Assembly (NCBI GenBank): GCA_963724385.1
Contig: CAVRUJ010000001.1
Location: forward strand, 2,604,001 to 2,668,000
Direction of reading: 5' to 3'
Length of the DNA stretch: 64,000 nt
Source of the DNA: DASXQK01 sp963724385
GTDB lineage: Bacteria > Pseudomonadota > Alphaproteobacteria > Dongiales > Dongiaceae
Below are positions 35,415 to 44,296 of the stretch, piece after piece (position 1 is the stretch's first letter; each line of letters opens with the position of its first letter). The notes under the pieces are model-generated. The model saw nothing but the letters and a program-made list of their open reading frames with translations, ran no database searches and had not been told where the DNA came from. The translations under genes and the position numbers were made by a program.

Positions 35415-36089
35415 TCATAGAATTGCGGCGGGCAAAACCCCGACTTCGCCGAGATGGGCGGCAAGACCGGCGCAGTCGGGCAGATGGAGTGCCGGCGGAG
35501 AGTGAGCGAACTCGCCGGGCGCCTGGGGCTCGCGCCGGAGCAGCACCGGATGGCAGCCGGCATTGATGGCGCAGGCCATGTCGATGTCGGCATCGCCCAC
35601 GAACCACACATCCGGGCCCCGGACGATGCCGCTGCCGCGAAGCGCCATATCCACCGGGGCGACATCGGGCTTGTCGGCCGGCGCGTCGGCGGCGCCGATC
35701 AGCTGCGCGAAATGGCCGGTCCAGCCGAGCCGAGCCGCCTCCAGGCGCAAGAACCGCCCGCGCTTGTTGCTGACCACGGCGAGATGGAGGCCACTGCGTG
35801 CCAGGTCCGCCAGGAGCGCACCCGCCCCCGGCATTTCCATCAAGCTCTCCAGGTGACGTGCGGCGAAATAATCGGTGAAGATGCGCCCGGCCTCCTGCGC
35901 ACGCTCCCCGAACAGCTGCGGGAAACCGTCGCGCAACGACGCGCGCGTCCGCGCCTTGGTTTCCGCCAGGGTCCATGGGGGCATCCCAAAGGCTGCGAAG
36001 ACCGCATTCATGGCCTCGGAGATCACTCCCCAGTTGTCCACCAACGTATTGTCCCAGTCGAACAAGATGGCACGGGGGCGCGGCGTCAT
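35415..36089 (-). CDS. HAD family hydrolase, phosphoglycolate-phosphatase-like
   Basis: 224 residues. Motif I FDWDNTLVDNW holds the nucleophile Asp and acid/base Asp; motif II is VVSNKRG with Ser; motif III the Lys in APADKPD; motif IV VGDADIDMACA with the metal aspartates. The helical cap (about 20-85) fits subfamily I. Substrate is not predictable. ATGA overlap with the aminotransferase gene suggests co-translation and perhaps linked chemistry. Confidence 0.87.
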   Translation of the reverse strand: MTPRPRAILFDWDNTLVDNWGVISEAMNAVFAAFGMPPWTLAETKARTRASLRDGFPQLFGERAQEAGRIFTDYFAARHLESLMEMPGAGALLADLARSGLHLAVVSNKRGRFLRLEAARLGWTGHFAQLIGAADAPADKPDVAPVDMALRGSGIVRGPDVWFVGDADIDMACAINAGCHPVLLRREPQAPGEFAHSPPALHLPDCAGLAAHLGEVGVLPAAIL

Positions 36090-36943
36090 GCCGACTGGCC
36101 CTCGACATGGGCCATGATCCGCCGGCGCAGCTCGCGCGTCACCGGCCCGACCCGTCCATCGCCGACGGCGACGCCGTCGATCCGGGTGACCGGCAGAAGG
36201 AAGCTGCTGCTGCTGGTGATGAAGGCCTCGCGCGCGGCATGGGCCTCGGCGACGCTGAAGGGCCGCTCCACAAGGCGCGCGCCGAGCCCCTCGAGCAGGC
36301 CGACGAGCGCGCCGCGTACGACGCCGGCCAGAATGTCGGTGTCGAGCGGCCGCGTCACCAGCTCGCCGGTCGCGGTTACGATCCACGCATTGGTGCTGGT
36401 GCCCTCGGTGACGAAGCCGTTGGCGTCCACCTGCCAGGCTTCGAAGGCCCCCTGCTCCACCGCGCCCTGCTTGCCCAGGATATTGGCCAGGAGCGATACC
36501 GACTTGATGTCGCTGCGCCGCCAGCGAATGTCCGGGATCGTGACCACGGCGATCCCGTTTTCGAGATACGCGCGGGGCACTTCCTTCAGGTTCTTGGCGG
36601 TCGCTACCAGGCTGGTCCGGGTCACGGCTGGAAATTTGTGGTCGCGCGGCGCCACGCCACGGGTCGCCTGGAAATAGACGAGGCCATTGGCGATGCCGTT
36701 GCGCGCCAGCAGCTCATCCAGCACCAGGCGCAGCGCTGCGCGCGACATCGGCGGGGCGATGCGAAGCGCCTTCAGCGAGCGCTCGAAGCGGTCGAAATGG
36801 GCGCCGGCGTCGATCAACCTGCCGCGGCGGACATGGATGACTTCGTAGACGCCGTCGGCGAATTGATAGCCGCGATCCTCGATATGGACGCGCGCTGCCC
36901 CATGCGGCAGATAGCGGCCGTTGACATAGGCGGTGCGGGGCAT
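36086..36943 (-). CDS. Class IV aminotransferase, D-amino acid aminotransferase type
   Basis: 285 residues. YVNGRYLPHGAARVHIEDRGYQFADGVYEVI is the characteristic start (read in part: RGYQFADG), the PLP lysine is in RSDIKSVSLLANIL, the pyridine-nitrogen Glu in FVTEGTSTNAW, and the phosphate loop is in AFITSSSSFLLPV. Family members include D-alanine transaminase (Dat) and branched-chain transaminases; the Dat-like features fit best. Placed between ntrX (8 bp away) and a HAD gene, where many alphaproteobacteria carry trkA or dat. The start at the MPRTAYVNG methionine avoids overlap with ntrX. Confidence 0.88.
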   Translation of the reverse strand: MPRTAYVNGRYLPHGAARVHIEDRGYQFADGVYEVIHVRRGRLIDAGAHFDRFERSLKALRIAPPMSRAALRLVLDELLARNGIANGLVYFQATRGVAPRDHKFPAVTRTSLVATAKNLKEVPRAYLENGIAVVTIPDIRWRRSDIKSVSLLANILGKQGAVEQGAFEAWQVDANGFVTEGTSTNAWIVTATGELVTRPLDTDILAGVVRGALVGLLEGLGARLVERPFSVAEAHAAREAFITSSSSFLLPVTRIDGVAVGDGRVGPVTRELRRRIMAHVEGQSA

Positions 36944-36950
36944 CGAAGGG

Positions 36951-38357
36951 CTAGGCCTCGCCCCTTTCCGACCGGTCGGCCGAAGTGATGCCAAGCGCGC
37001 GCAGCTTGCGGTGGAGGGCCGAGCGCTCCATGCCGATGAATGCCGCCGTCTTCGAGATGTTGCCGCCGAACCGGCTCACCTGGGCGTCCAGGTAGCGCCG
37101 CTCGAACACTTCGCGCGCCTCGCGCAAGGGCAGCGACATCATTTCGGCACCGTCGTTGCCGCGCAGCGGCGACGGCGCGATGGCGCCGATGTCCGGCGGC
37201 AGCATGTCAGCGCGGATCGCTTCGCCCGGCTCGCCCGGCGCCATGATCAGCAGCCAATCGACGACGTTGCGAAGCTGGCGCACGTTGCCCGGCCAGTCAT
37301 AGGCCTGGAGCCAGGCGAGCGCGTCGGGGCCGATACGCCGGGCCGGCAATCCCGCGATCTCCGCGGAGCGGGCCATGAAGTACTCCAGCAGGAACGGGAT
37401 GTCCTCGCGCCGCTCGCGCAGGCTTGGCATGCGGATCGGCACCACGTTCAGCCGGTAGAACAGGTCCTGGCGGAAACGACCCGCCTGCATCTCGCCGGCA
37501 AGGTCGCGATTGGTCGAGGCGATCACCCGTACGTCCACTTCGACCCTGGTCGCCCCGCCGACGCGTTCGAAGGTCTGCTCCTGAAGAACGCGCACGATCT
37601 TGCCCTGGGTCTCCAAGGGCATGTCCGCCACTTCGTCGAGCAGCATCGTGCCGCCATGGGCCTGTTCGAGGGTGCCGACCTTGGTCGGCCCGTCGGCCTT
37701 GTCGCCCATGCTCTCGCTGCCGAACAGCTCGACCTCAAGCCGGTCGGCCCGCATGGCCGCGCAGTTGATGACGATGAAGGGACCGGTGCTGCGCTTCGAG
37801 CGCTGGTGGAGAAGGCGGGCGACGATCTCCTTGCCGCAGCCCGGCGGGCCGGAGATCAGGACCCGGCTGCCGGTCGGCGCCACGCGCTCGATCTGCTGGC
37901 GCACATGGGCGACGGACGAGGATTCGCCAAGCAGGTCGTCTTCCGGTCCGAGCCGGCTGCGCAGCTCTTCGTTTTCGCGCCGGAGCCGGGCCGCCTCCAT
38001 CGCGCGATCGACGATCAGCATCAGGCGATCGGACTTGAAAGGCTTCTCGATGAAATCATAGGCGCCGAGTTTGATCGACTGCACCGCCGTCTCGATATTG
38101 CCGTGCCCGCTGATCATCACCACCGGCAGGCCCGGATGCTCGCGCTTGATGACCGCCAGAGTCTCCAGCCCGTCCAGCGTGCTGCCCTGCAGCCAGATGT
38201 CCAGGATCACCAGGGTCGGCCGCCGGCCGCGGATCGCCTCCAGGGCGCCGTCGCTGTTGGCCGCTTCGCGCGTGTGGTAGCCCTCGTCCCGCAATATGCC
38301 CGCAATCAGAAGCCTGATGTCGGCTTCGTCGTCGACGATCAAGATGTCATGCGCCAT
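36951..38357 (-). CDS. ntrX: Response regulator NtrX
   Basis: 468 residues. Receiver domain (1-120) with phospho-acceptor Asp53 in LVILDIWLQG. AAA+ domain (about 140-380) with Walker A GPPGCGKE. The GAFTGA loop that contacts sigma54 is missing: ELFGSE is followed by SMGDKADGPTKVGTLEQAH. A Fis-type helix-turn-helix closes the protein (ISKTAAFIGMERSALHRKL). Partner of NtrY; in alphaproteobacteria it controls nitrogen, redox and envelope genes and, lacking GAFTGA, can act without sigma54. Overlaps ntrY by 11 bp. Confidence 0.96.
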   Translation of the reverse strand: MAHDILIVDDEADIRLLIAGILRDEGYHTREAANSDGALEAIRGRRPTLVILDIWLQGSTLDGLETLAVIKREHPGLPVVMISGHGNIETAVQSIKLGAYDFIEKPFKSDRLMLIVDRAMEAARLRRENEELRSRLGPEDDLLGESSSVAHVRQQIERVAPTGSRVLISGPPGCGKEIVARLLHQRSKRSTGPFIVINCAAMRADRLEVELFGSESMGDKADGPTKVGTLEQAHGGTMLLDEVADMPLETQGKIVRVLQEQTFERVGGATRVEVDVRVIASTNRDLAGEMQAGRFRQDLFYRLNVVPIRMPSLRERREDIPFLLEYFMARSAEIAGLPARRIGPDALAWLQAYDWPGNVRQLRNVVDWLLIMAPGEPGEAIRADMLPPDIGAIAPSPLRGNDGAEMMSLPLREAREVFERRYLDAQVSRFGGNISKTAAFIGMERSALHRKLRALGITSADRSERGEA

Positions 38358-40611
38358 GGGTCTTGCTCAGCCTGGGTCGCGCGGCGGTGCCCGGGTTCAC
38401 GGTCGCCACGGATTCCGTTGCGAAGATCAGCTTCACCGTCGCGCCGCCGCCGACGCGGTCGTCCAATATCAGATTGCCGTTGTGGTCCTCCATGATTTTC
38501 TTGACGATCGCGAGGCCGAGTCCCGTCCCCTTCGTGCGGGTGGTGACGTAGGGTTCGGTCAGGCGGTGACGCTCGCTCTTGGGCAGGCCGCGTCCATTGT
38601 CCTCGATCGCGATGGTCAACCGCTTGTCCACCCGCCCGGCGGACAGCCAGATTTCGCCGGCCGGCCCCGCGGGATTCTCCGAGAGCCGGCTCTCGATGGC
38701 GTCAGCTGCGTTCTGCAGCAGGTTGGTGAGTGCGCGGCTCACCTGGGTGGCATCGCAGCTCAGCAGCTCCCGCCCGGCTGGCAGTTCGACATGGTAGCGG
38801 ATTTGCGGATGTGCGCTCTGCTGCAGGAATAGCGCCTGGCGACAGAGCTCGGCGACATCCTCGTCTTGCATGACCGGGGCGGGCATCCGCGCGAAGGACG
38901 AGAACTCGTCCACCATCCGGCCGATGTCGTTGACCTGGCGCACGATGGTGTCGGTGCAGACCTGGAAGGTTTCCGGATCGTCCGTGACCTGCTTCAGGTA
39001 TTTGCGCTTCAGCCGCTCGGCCGCGAGTTGGATGGGCGTCAGCGGATTCTTGATTTCATGGGCGATGCGCCGGGCCACGTCCGCCCAGGCCGCCTTGCGC
39101 TGCGCGCGCAGGAGCTCGGTCACGTCGTCGAATGTGACGACGAGGCGTTCGCTCTCCGCCTCGCCGCGCTCCGCGCCCACCCGCACCAGAAGCGTGCGCC
39201 GGTTGCCCGCGCGCTCGATGTCGACCTGTCCCTCCACGGACCGCCTCGGCGTCGTCATTCCGGCTTCGATCAACGGGGCCATCTCCGGTACGACCTCGGC
39301 CAGCCTCTCGCCCAGGCACCGGTCGAGATCGACGCCCAGCAGCTCGCGGGCCGACCGGTTCGGCAGCTCGATCCGGCCTGCCTGGTCGAGGCCGATCACG
39401 CCGGCCGAAACGCCGGCCAGCACCAGCTCGGTGAACCGCCGGCGCGCGTCCAGCTGCGCATTCGCCTCCACCAGCTCGGCGCGCTGGCTTTCCAGCTGGC
39501 TGGTCATGCGGTTGAAGGCCCGGCTCAAGCCGCCCACCTCGCCATCGACGGCACGCTCCTCCACCCTCACCGAAAGATCGCCGCTACGGACCCGTTCGGC
39601 CGCGTTGGCCAGCAGGCCCAACGGCCGCGCCAACTGGGCGGAGAAGACGAGCGCCAACCAGATGGCGGCGCACAGGACCAGCAGGGCGACGACGGCGAAG
39701 ACGAAGGCGAAGGTGATCTGCATCGTCGAGCGCCGGCTCTCCAGATCCTGGTAGATCTGGGCCGCGCTGGAGGCCTTGTCGACATGGCCGAGCACCTTGG
39801 GATCGACGAGGCGCCCGACATAGAGGAATGTGTCGGCGACCGGATCGAGCTGAACCAGGGCCCGCACTCGATCGCCTGTCGCGCTCGGCAGGATCACCAC
39901 TTGGCCGGCGCGGGCCTGGTTGAACGCCCAATCGGGCAGGTCGAGGCTGAACGCCATGACGATGCTGAGATTGGCGTTGGCGAGAATTTCGCGCCGTCCA
40001 TCGATGACAGCGGCTTCGTCGAGCTGGCGCAGCTCCGCATGGAGTGAGAGGAGCTGGGCAAGCTGGGCGCGGTTGAATTCGAGGCTCGGCCCCTGACGCT
40101 GGAGGTCGCTCGCCATGGCGAGCGCCTCGTCGCCGAGGCGCTGCTGGTGTTCCTGCAAGTAGGCTTGGGCGACCAGCAGTGAGTCGCTGACCGCGGTGCT
40201 CACCCGAGCGCTGAACCAGGTGTCGATGCCGTAGTTGAGGAACAGGGTCGTAAACACGGCGACGATGATGGTCGGCGTCACCGCGGCCAGGCTGAAAAGC
40301 AGGACCATGCGGGCGTGGAGCCGGGCGCCCGCGAGGCCGCTCCGGCGCTCGGCCCACAGGGCGACCAGCCGGCGCGCCAACACCGTGCCGAGCAGCAACA
40401 GGACGATCAGATCGATGAGCAGCAGCCAGATCGTCGACCGGCTGCGCAGCGCGCCCACGCTATTGGTCAGCGCCCCATAGGTCGTAAGCCCGGAGGCCAC
40501 GGCCATCACCAGGAGAGCCAAGGCGAGCTTGCGCTCCAGGCCAACCCGGCGGGCCCAATCGATTTGTCGGCGGAGCAGCGAGGCCGCCGTATCCGCCCAC
40601 GTCACAGCCAT
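38347..40611 (-). CDS. ntrY: Sensor histidine kinase NtrY
   Basis: 754 residues. Membrane segments at about 27-50, 62-83, 98-122 and 300-325 frame a large periplasmic sensor part (about 122-300). Then a HAMP domain (AERVRSGDLSVRVEER), a PAS domain (about 405-510), a HisKA motif ARRIAHEIKNPLTPIQLAAE with the phosphorylated His, and the ATPase boxes NLLQNAADAIE and GTGLGLAIVKKI. Senses nitrogen or redox state and phosphorylates NtrX. 50 bp after ntrC. Confidence 0.96.
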   Translation of the reverse strand: MAVTWADTAASLLRRQIDWARRVGLERKLALALLVMAVASGLTTYGALTNSVGALRSRSTIWLLLIDLIVLLLLGTVLARRLVALWAERRSGLAGARLHARMVLLFSLAAVTPTIIVAVFTTLFLNYGIDTWFSARVSTAVSDSLLVAQAYLQEHQQRLGDEALAMASDLQRQGPSLEFNRAQLAQLLSLHAELRQLDEAAVIDGRREILANANLSIVMAFSLDLPDWAFNQARAGQVVILPSATGDRVRALVQLDPVADTFLYVGRLVDPKVLGHVDKASSAAQIYQDLESRRSTMQITFAFVFAVVALLVLCAAIWLALVFSAQLARPLGLLANAAERVRSGDLSVRVEERAVDGEVGGLSRAFNRMTSQLESQRAELVEANAQLDARRRFTELVLAGVSAGVIGLDQAGRIELPNRSARELLGVDLDRCLGERLAEVVPEMAPLIEAGMTTPRRSVEGQVDIERAGNRRTLLVRVGAERGEAESERLVVTFDDVTELLRAQRKAAWADVARRIAHEIKNPLTPIQLAAERLKRKYLKQVTDDPETFQVCTDTIVRQVNDIGRMVDEFSSFARMPAPVMQDEDVAELCRQALFLQQSAHPQIRYHVELPAGRELLSCDATQVSRALTNLLQNAADAIESRLSENPAGPAGEIWLSAGRVDKRLTIAIEDNGRGLPKSERHRLTEPYVTTRTKGTGLGLAIVKKIMEDHNGNLILDDRVGGGATVKLIFATESVATVNPGTAARPRLSKTHGA

Positions 40612-40661
40612 GGCCGAATTGCCACCCGGTTTTCCAAGGCCTGTTGCACGATTGCCACAGC

Positions 40662-42098
40662 CTAGCGGAGGCTACGGAGGATTTCGATATCCAATTCGCG
40701 AATTTTTTTCCGCAGGGTGTTGCGGTTGATGCCCAGCAACTCGGCGGCCTTGATCTGATTGCCGCGCGTCGCTTCCAGGGCTATGGCCAAGAGCGGGCGC
40801 TCGATTTCCCGCAAGACCCGGTCGTAAAGGCCGCTGGCCGGCAGTCCCGGCTGATGGGCGGCGAAGTATTGCCGCAGATGCCGGCCGGTCGTTTCCGAAA
40901 GCGATTCCGCCCGCCCGCCCGCATCCGGCTCTTGGGTAAAAGCACCTGCGAGTTCCGTTTCGATGATGTCGGCGCCGATCACCGGCTGGCTGTAGAGCAC
41001 GGCTATGCGCCGCATCAGGTTTTCCAGTTCCCGCACGTTGCCCGGCCAGCTATAGGCCCTGAGGCGCTCCTGGGCGGCAACATCGAGGGCCTTCGACGAC
41101 TCTCCGGCCGGCGCCCCGACGGCAAGGAAATGCCGGGCCAGATCGGCGATGTCCTCCTTGCGCTCGCGCAAGGGGGGAAGGCGGATCGGCACGACATTCA
41201 GGCGATAGAAAAGATCCTCGCGGAACTGTCCCTGACGGATGGCCTGACGCAGGTCGCGATGGGTGGCCGCCACGATGCGCAGGTCGGCCTTGATCGGCTG
41301 ACGCCCGCCTACGGTGGTGAACTCTCCAGTCTGCAACACGCGCAGCAGCCGCGTTTGGGCGTCGGGCGGCATGTCACCGATCTCGTCCAGGAACAGGGTA
41401 CCGCCGCTCGCCTGCTCGAAGCGTCCGACACCACGGCCGAGCGCCCCGGTGAAGGCGCCTTTCTCGTGGCCGAACAGCTCGCTCTCGATCAACTCGCGCG
41501 GGATCGCCGCCATGTTCACGGCGATGAAAGGGCCGCGCCGGCGTTTGCCGTAATCATGCAAGGCGCGGGCCACCAGTTCCTTGCCGGTTCCGGACTCGCC
41601 CAGGATCGTCACCGTCAGGTCGCTCGCCATGAGCCGCGCCATGACCCGGTAGATTGCCTGCATCGCCGGCGATCGTCCGATCAAGGGCAGGCCCTCGCCG
41701 CCGGCCGATTCCGCCGCCGGCTCGGGCGGCCCGGGCAGGCGCAAGGCGCGCTCCACCATGCCCACCAGCTGATCGAGATCGAAGGGCTTGGCGAGGTAGT
41801 CGAAGGCGCCGCGCTCCGCCGCCCGCACCGCGGTCAGCAGCGTGTTCTGGGCACTCATGGCGATGATGGGCATGTCCGGGCGCAGTTTGCGGATGCCCGG
41901 AATGAGGTCGAGCCCGTTCCCATCGGGCATCAGCACGTCGGTAATGACCAGATCCCCGTCCCCCTCGCCGATCCACTGCCACAGGGTCGAGGCCTTGTCG
42001 GTGCTGCGCACGCGGTAGCCGAGGCGGCCGAGCGCCTGATCCAGCACCACGCGGATGGAACGGTCGTCGTCGGCAATCAGGATGCTTTCGCCGCTCAA
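40662..42098 (-). CDS. ntrC: Nitrogen regulation response regulator NtrC
   Basis: 478 residues from a TTG with GGAGGA six bases upstream, overlapping ntrB in TTGA. Receiver domain with Asp54 (LVITDVLMPDGNG), sigma54-interacting AAA+ domain with Walker A GESGTGKE, intact GAFTGA in FGHEKGAFTGALG, GGTLFLDEIGDMP as Walker B, and C-terminal Fis helix-turn-helix NQIKAAELLGINRNTLRKK. Activates sigma54 promoters of nitrogen-scavenging genes when phosphorylated by NtrB. Confidence 0.97.
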   Translation of the reverse strand: MSGESILIADDDRSIRVVLDQALGRLGYRVRSTDKASTLWQWIGEGDGDLVITDVLMPDGNGLDLIPGIRKLRPDMPIIAMSAQNTLLTAVRAAERGAFDYLAKPFDLDQLVGMVERALRLPGPPEPAAESAGGEGLPLIGRSPAMQAIYRVMARLMASDLTVTILGESGTGKELVARALHDYGKRRRGPFIAVNMAAIPRELIESELFGHEKGAFTGALGRGVGRFEQASGGTLFLDEIGDMPPDAQTRLLRVLQTGEFTTVGGRQPIKADLRIVAATHRDLRQAIRQGQFREDLFYRLNVVPIRLPPLRERKEDIADLARHFLAVGAPAGESSKALDVAAQERLRAYSWPGNVRELENLMRRIAVLYSQPVIGADIIETELAGAFTQEPDAGGRAESLSETTGRHLRQYFAAHQPGLPASGLYDRVLREIERPLLAIALEATRGNQIKAAELLGINRNTLRKKIRELDIEILRSLR

Positions 42099-43198
42099 GT
42101 TGCTTCCTCCTCGTCGGCTGCCGGCAGCAGGATGCGAAACTGGGTCCGGCGCGGTTCGCTCGCCAACTCGATCAAGCCGCCATGGTCGGCGACGATCTTG
42201 GCGGCGAGCGCGAGACCCAGGCCCTTGCCGCCCGCCTTGCTCGAAACGAACGGATCGAAGAGCCGCGCGCGAATGGCTTCGGGAATGCCCGGGCCGTTGT
42301 CCTGAACGGTAACAACCAAGGGGAGATGCCGCCGGCCGCCGGCCGGCTCCGTCAACCTGAGGCCGAGCTGGAAGCGGGTGGAAAGCGTGATCGTCCCTGA
42401 GTCTTCCGCCGTGGCCTCGGCGGCATTCTTCACCAGGTTGAGAAAGAGCTGTACCAGCATGTCGCGGTTGCCGAGCACCGCGGGCAGGGAAGGATCGTAG
42501 TCGCACTGGAAGCGCCGGCCGCGGGCGAAGCCTGCCTCGGCGATCCGGCGCACATGGTCGAGAACGCGATGGATGTTGACCGGGGCCAGCGCCAGCGGCC
42601 GCTCCTCGGCGAACATTTCCATGCGGTCCACCAAGGCCACGATCCGGTCGACCTCTTCGCGGATCAGGCGGGTGAGCGACCTGCCCTCTTCCTCGAGGCC
42701 GGGCTCGAGCAGCTGGGCAGCACCCCTCACGCCGGAAAGCGGGTTCTTCACCTCATGCGCCAGAACTGCGGCCAGTGTGCCCATGGCCCGGGCGGCATCC
42801 ATGCGGTTGAGCGCCTGGTCGAGCCGGCTGCTGAAAGAGCGTTCCTGCAGCATCAGGCAAAGCCATCCCGGCCGCTCCGCCAGAGGCGCTATGTCCACGG
42901 CCATCAGACGGCGGCCCAAGGCCGGGGTCTCGAGCGCCATTTCCCGGTCGGCGATGCTGGCGCCCTGGCTGCGGGCCTGGGCGAGCAGCGAAAGGAGCGG
43001 CGAATCCGTGGGCAGGAAGTCGGCCAGCGGCCGGCCCGTCGCCGCCACGCCCAGGAACTGGGCCGCCGCCGCATTGGCATGAACGATCAGATTGGCCGGA
43101 TCGAGGGCGAGAACCGGCAGCGGCAATGACTGGAGGAGCTGGGCGTGGTCGATCGGAACCGCGGGGGGAAGCTGCAAGACCGGCGCGGCGAGGGCCAT
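42095..43198 (-). CDS. ntrB: Nitrogen regulation sensor histidine kinase NtrB (GlnL)
   Basis: 367 residues, soluble, no membrane helix. N-terminal PAS domain (about 18-125), HisKA motif AAVLAHEVKNPLSGVRGAAQ with His148, then the ATPase boxes NLVKNAAEA, VQDNGPGIP and GGKGLGLALA. Controlled by PII. It follows dusB (shared base in TGATG), the normal alphaproteobacterial nifR3-ntrB-ntrC order. Confidence 0.96.
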   Translation of the reverse strand: MALAAPVLQLPPAVPIDHAQLLQSLPLPVLALDPANLIVHANAAAAQFLGVAATGRPLADFLPTDSPLLSLLAQARSQGASIADREMALETPALGRRLMAVDIAPLAERPGWLCLMLQERSFSSRLDQALNRMDAARAMGTLAAVLAHEVKNPLSGVRGAAQLLEPGLEEEGRSLTRLIREEVDRIVALVDRMEMFAEERPLALAPVNIHRVLDHVRRIAEAGFARGRRFQCDYDPSLPAVLGNRDMLVQLFLNLVKNAAEATAEDSGTITLSTRFQLGLRLTEPAGGRRHLPLVVTVQDNGPGIPEAIRARLFDPFVSSKAGGKGLGLALAAKIVADHGGLIELASEPRRTQFRILLPAADEEEAT

Positions 43199-44184
43199 CA
43201 GGCGGCCTCCCGTCCCAACAGCGGGCGATAGAAAGCGCGGATGGCTGCCATTGCGGCGCCCGGCTCATCGATGCGATTGAAGACGGCGCGGAATTCGGCC
43301 GAACCCGGCAGGCCTTTGCTGTACCAGGCGACATGTTTGCGCGCCACGCGCAGGCCGGCGCCGGCGCCGTAGTGGCTCAGCATCGCCTCGTAGTGTTCGA
43401 GGACGAGCGCGCCCTGTTCGGCCAAGGTCGGCGCGACCGGCACCGGCTCCCCGCGCAGCATTGCCATCGCCTGCTTGAGGAACCAGGGCCGGCCATAGGC
43501 CCCGCGGCCGATCATCACCCCATCGGCGCCCGAGAGCGCAAGCGCGCGGCGCACGCCTTCGAGGTCGGCGATGTCGCCGTTGACGATCACCGGGATCGCG
43601 ACCGCCTCCTTGACTTCCCGCAGGAAGGCCCAATCGGCGCTGCCCTCGTAAAGCTGGCATCGCGTCCGGCCATGGACCGTGATCATGCGGATGCCGCAGC
43701 TCTCGGCAATGCGCGCGAGGCTGGGCGCATTGCGGTTCGCGTGATCCCAGCCTGTGCGCATCTTTAGGGTGACCGGCAGCGAAACCGCCTTCACCGTGGC
43801 TTCCAGGATGCGGCCCGCATGCAATTCGTCGCGCATCAGCGCCGAGCCGGCATGACCGTTCACCACCTTCTTCACCGGACAGCCGAAGTTGATGTCGATG
43901 ATGGCCGCACCCCGGTCCTGGTTCAGCTTTGCCGCCTCGGCCATCACCTCGGGCTCGCACCCGGCGAGCTGGACGGCCATGGGAAATTCCTCGGGCTCGG
44001 TCCGGGCCATGAGCAGGGACTGTCGGGACTCCCGGATCATGGCCTGGCTCGCGATCATCTCGGAGACGACAAGACCCGCGCCCGCCCGCTTCACCAGCCG
44101 GCGAAAAGGCAGGTCGGTCACCCCGGACATGGGGGCAAGGATGACCGGATCGGCGATCCGGACGGGCCCAATGCAGATGCTCAT
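43198..44184 (-). CDS. dusB: tRNA-dihydrouridine synthase (NifR3/DusB)
   Basis: 328 residues. FMN barrel with LAPMSGVTDLPFRRL at the start, catalytic Cys102 in IDINFGCPVKKV, and the helical tRNA-binding domain from about 245. Reduces uridines in the D-loop. First gene of the operon that also carries ntrB and ntrC. The ATG is preceded directly by CCTATAAA and has no clear ribosome site. Confidence 0.95.
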   Translation of the reverse strand: MSICIGPVRIADPVILAPMSGVTDLPFRRLVKRAGAGLVVSEMIASQAMIRESRQSLLMARTEPEEFPMAVQLAGCEPEVMAEAAKLNQDRGAAIIDINFGCPVKKVVNGHAGSALMRDELHAGRILEATVKAVSLPVTLKMRTGWDHANRNAPSLARIAESCGIRMITVHGRTRCQLYEGSADWAFLREVKEAVAIPVIVNGDIADLEGVRRALALSGADGVMIGRGAYGRPWFLKQAMAMLRGEPVPVAPTLAEQGALVLEHYEAMLSHYGAGAGLRVARKHVAWYSKGLPGSAEFRAVFNRIDEPGAAMAAIRAFYRPLLGREAA

Positions 44185-44222
44185 TTTATAGGCGAACCCG
44201 TCAAATGCCTAAGAGATGGGCA

Positions 44223-44250
44223 ATCCTATCTCGTTTCTGCTGCGGTGCAA
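44223..44250 (-). promoter_or_regulatory. Candidate promoter of the dusB-ntrBC operon
   Basis: On the minus strand TTGCAC, 16 bp, TAGGAT. It lies in the 112-bp gap between dusB and the membrane-protein gene and would give a leader of about 30 bases. Moderate matches only. No GG-N10-GC sigma54 element was seen here. Confidence 0.35.
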
Positions 44251-44296
44251 CAGAAAATGGCCCGCATTGCTCGACGGCCTTGAGACCCTTGGTGGC

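Noticed and set aside
44184..44192. TATAAA directly before the dusB ATG as a -10 box
   Set aside because: No -35 box at proper distance (a TTGACG lies only eight bases upstream) and the message would begin inside the gene.
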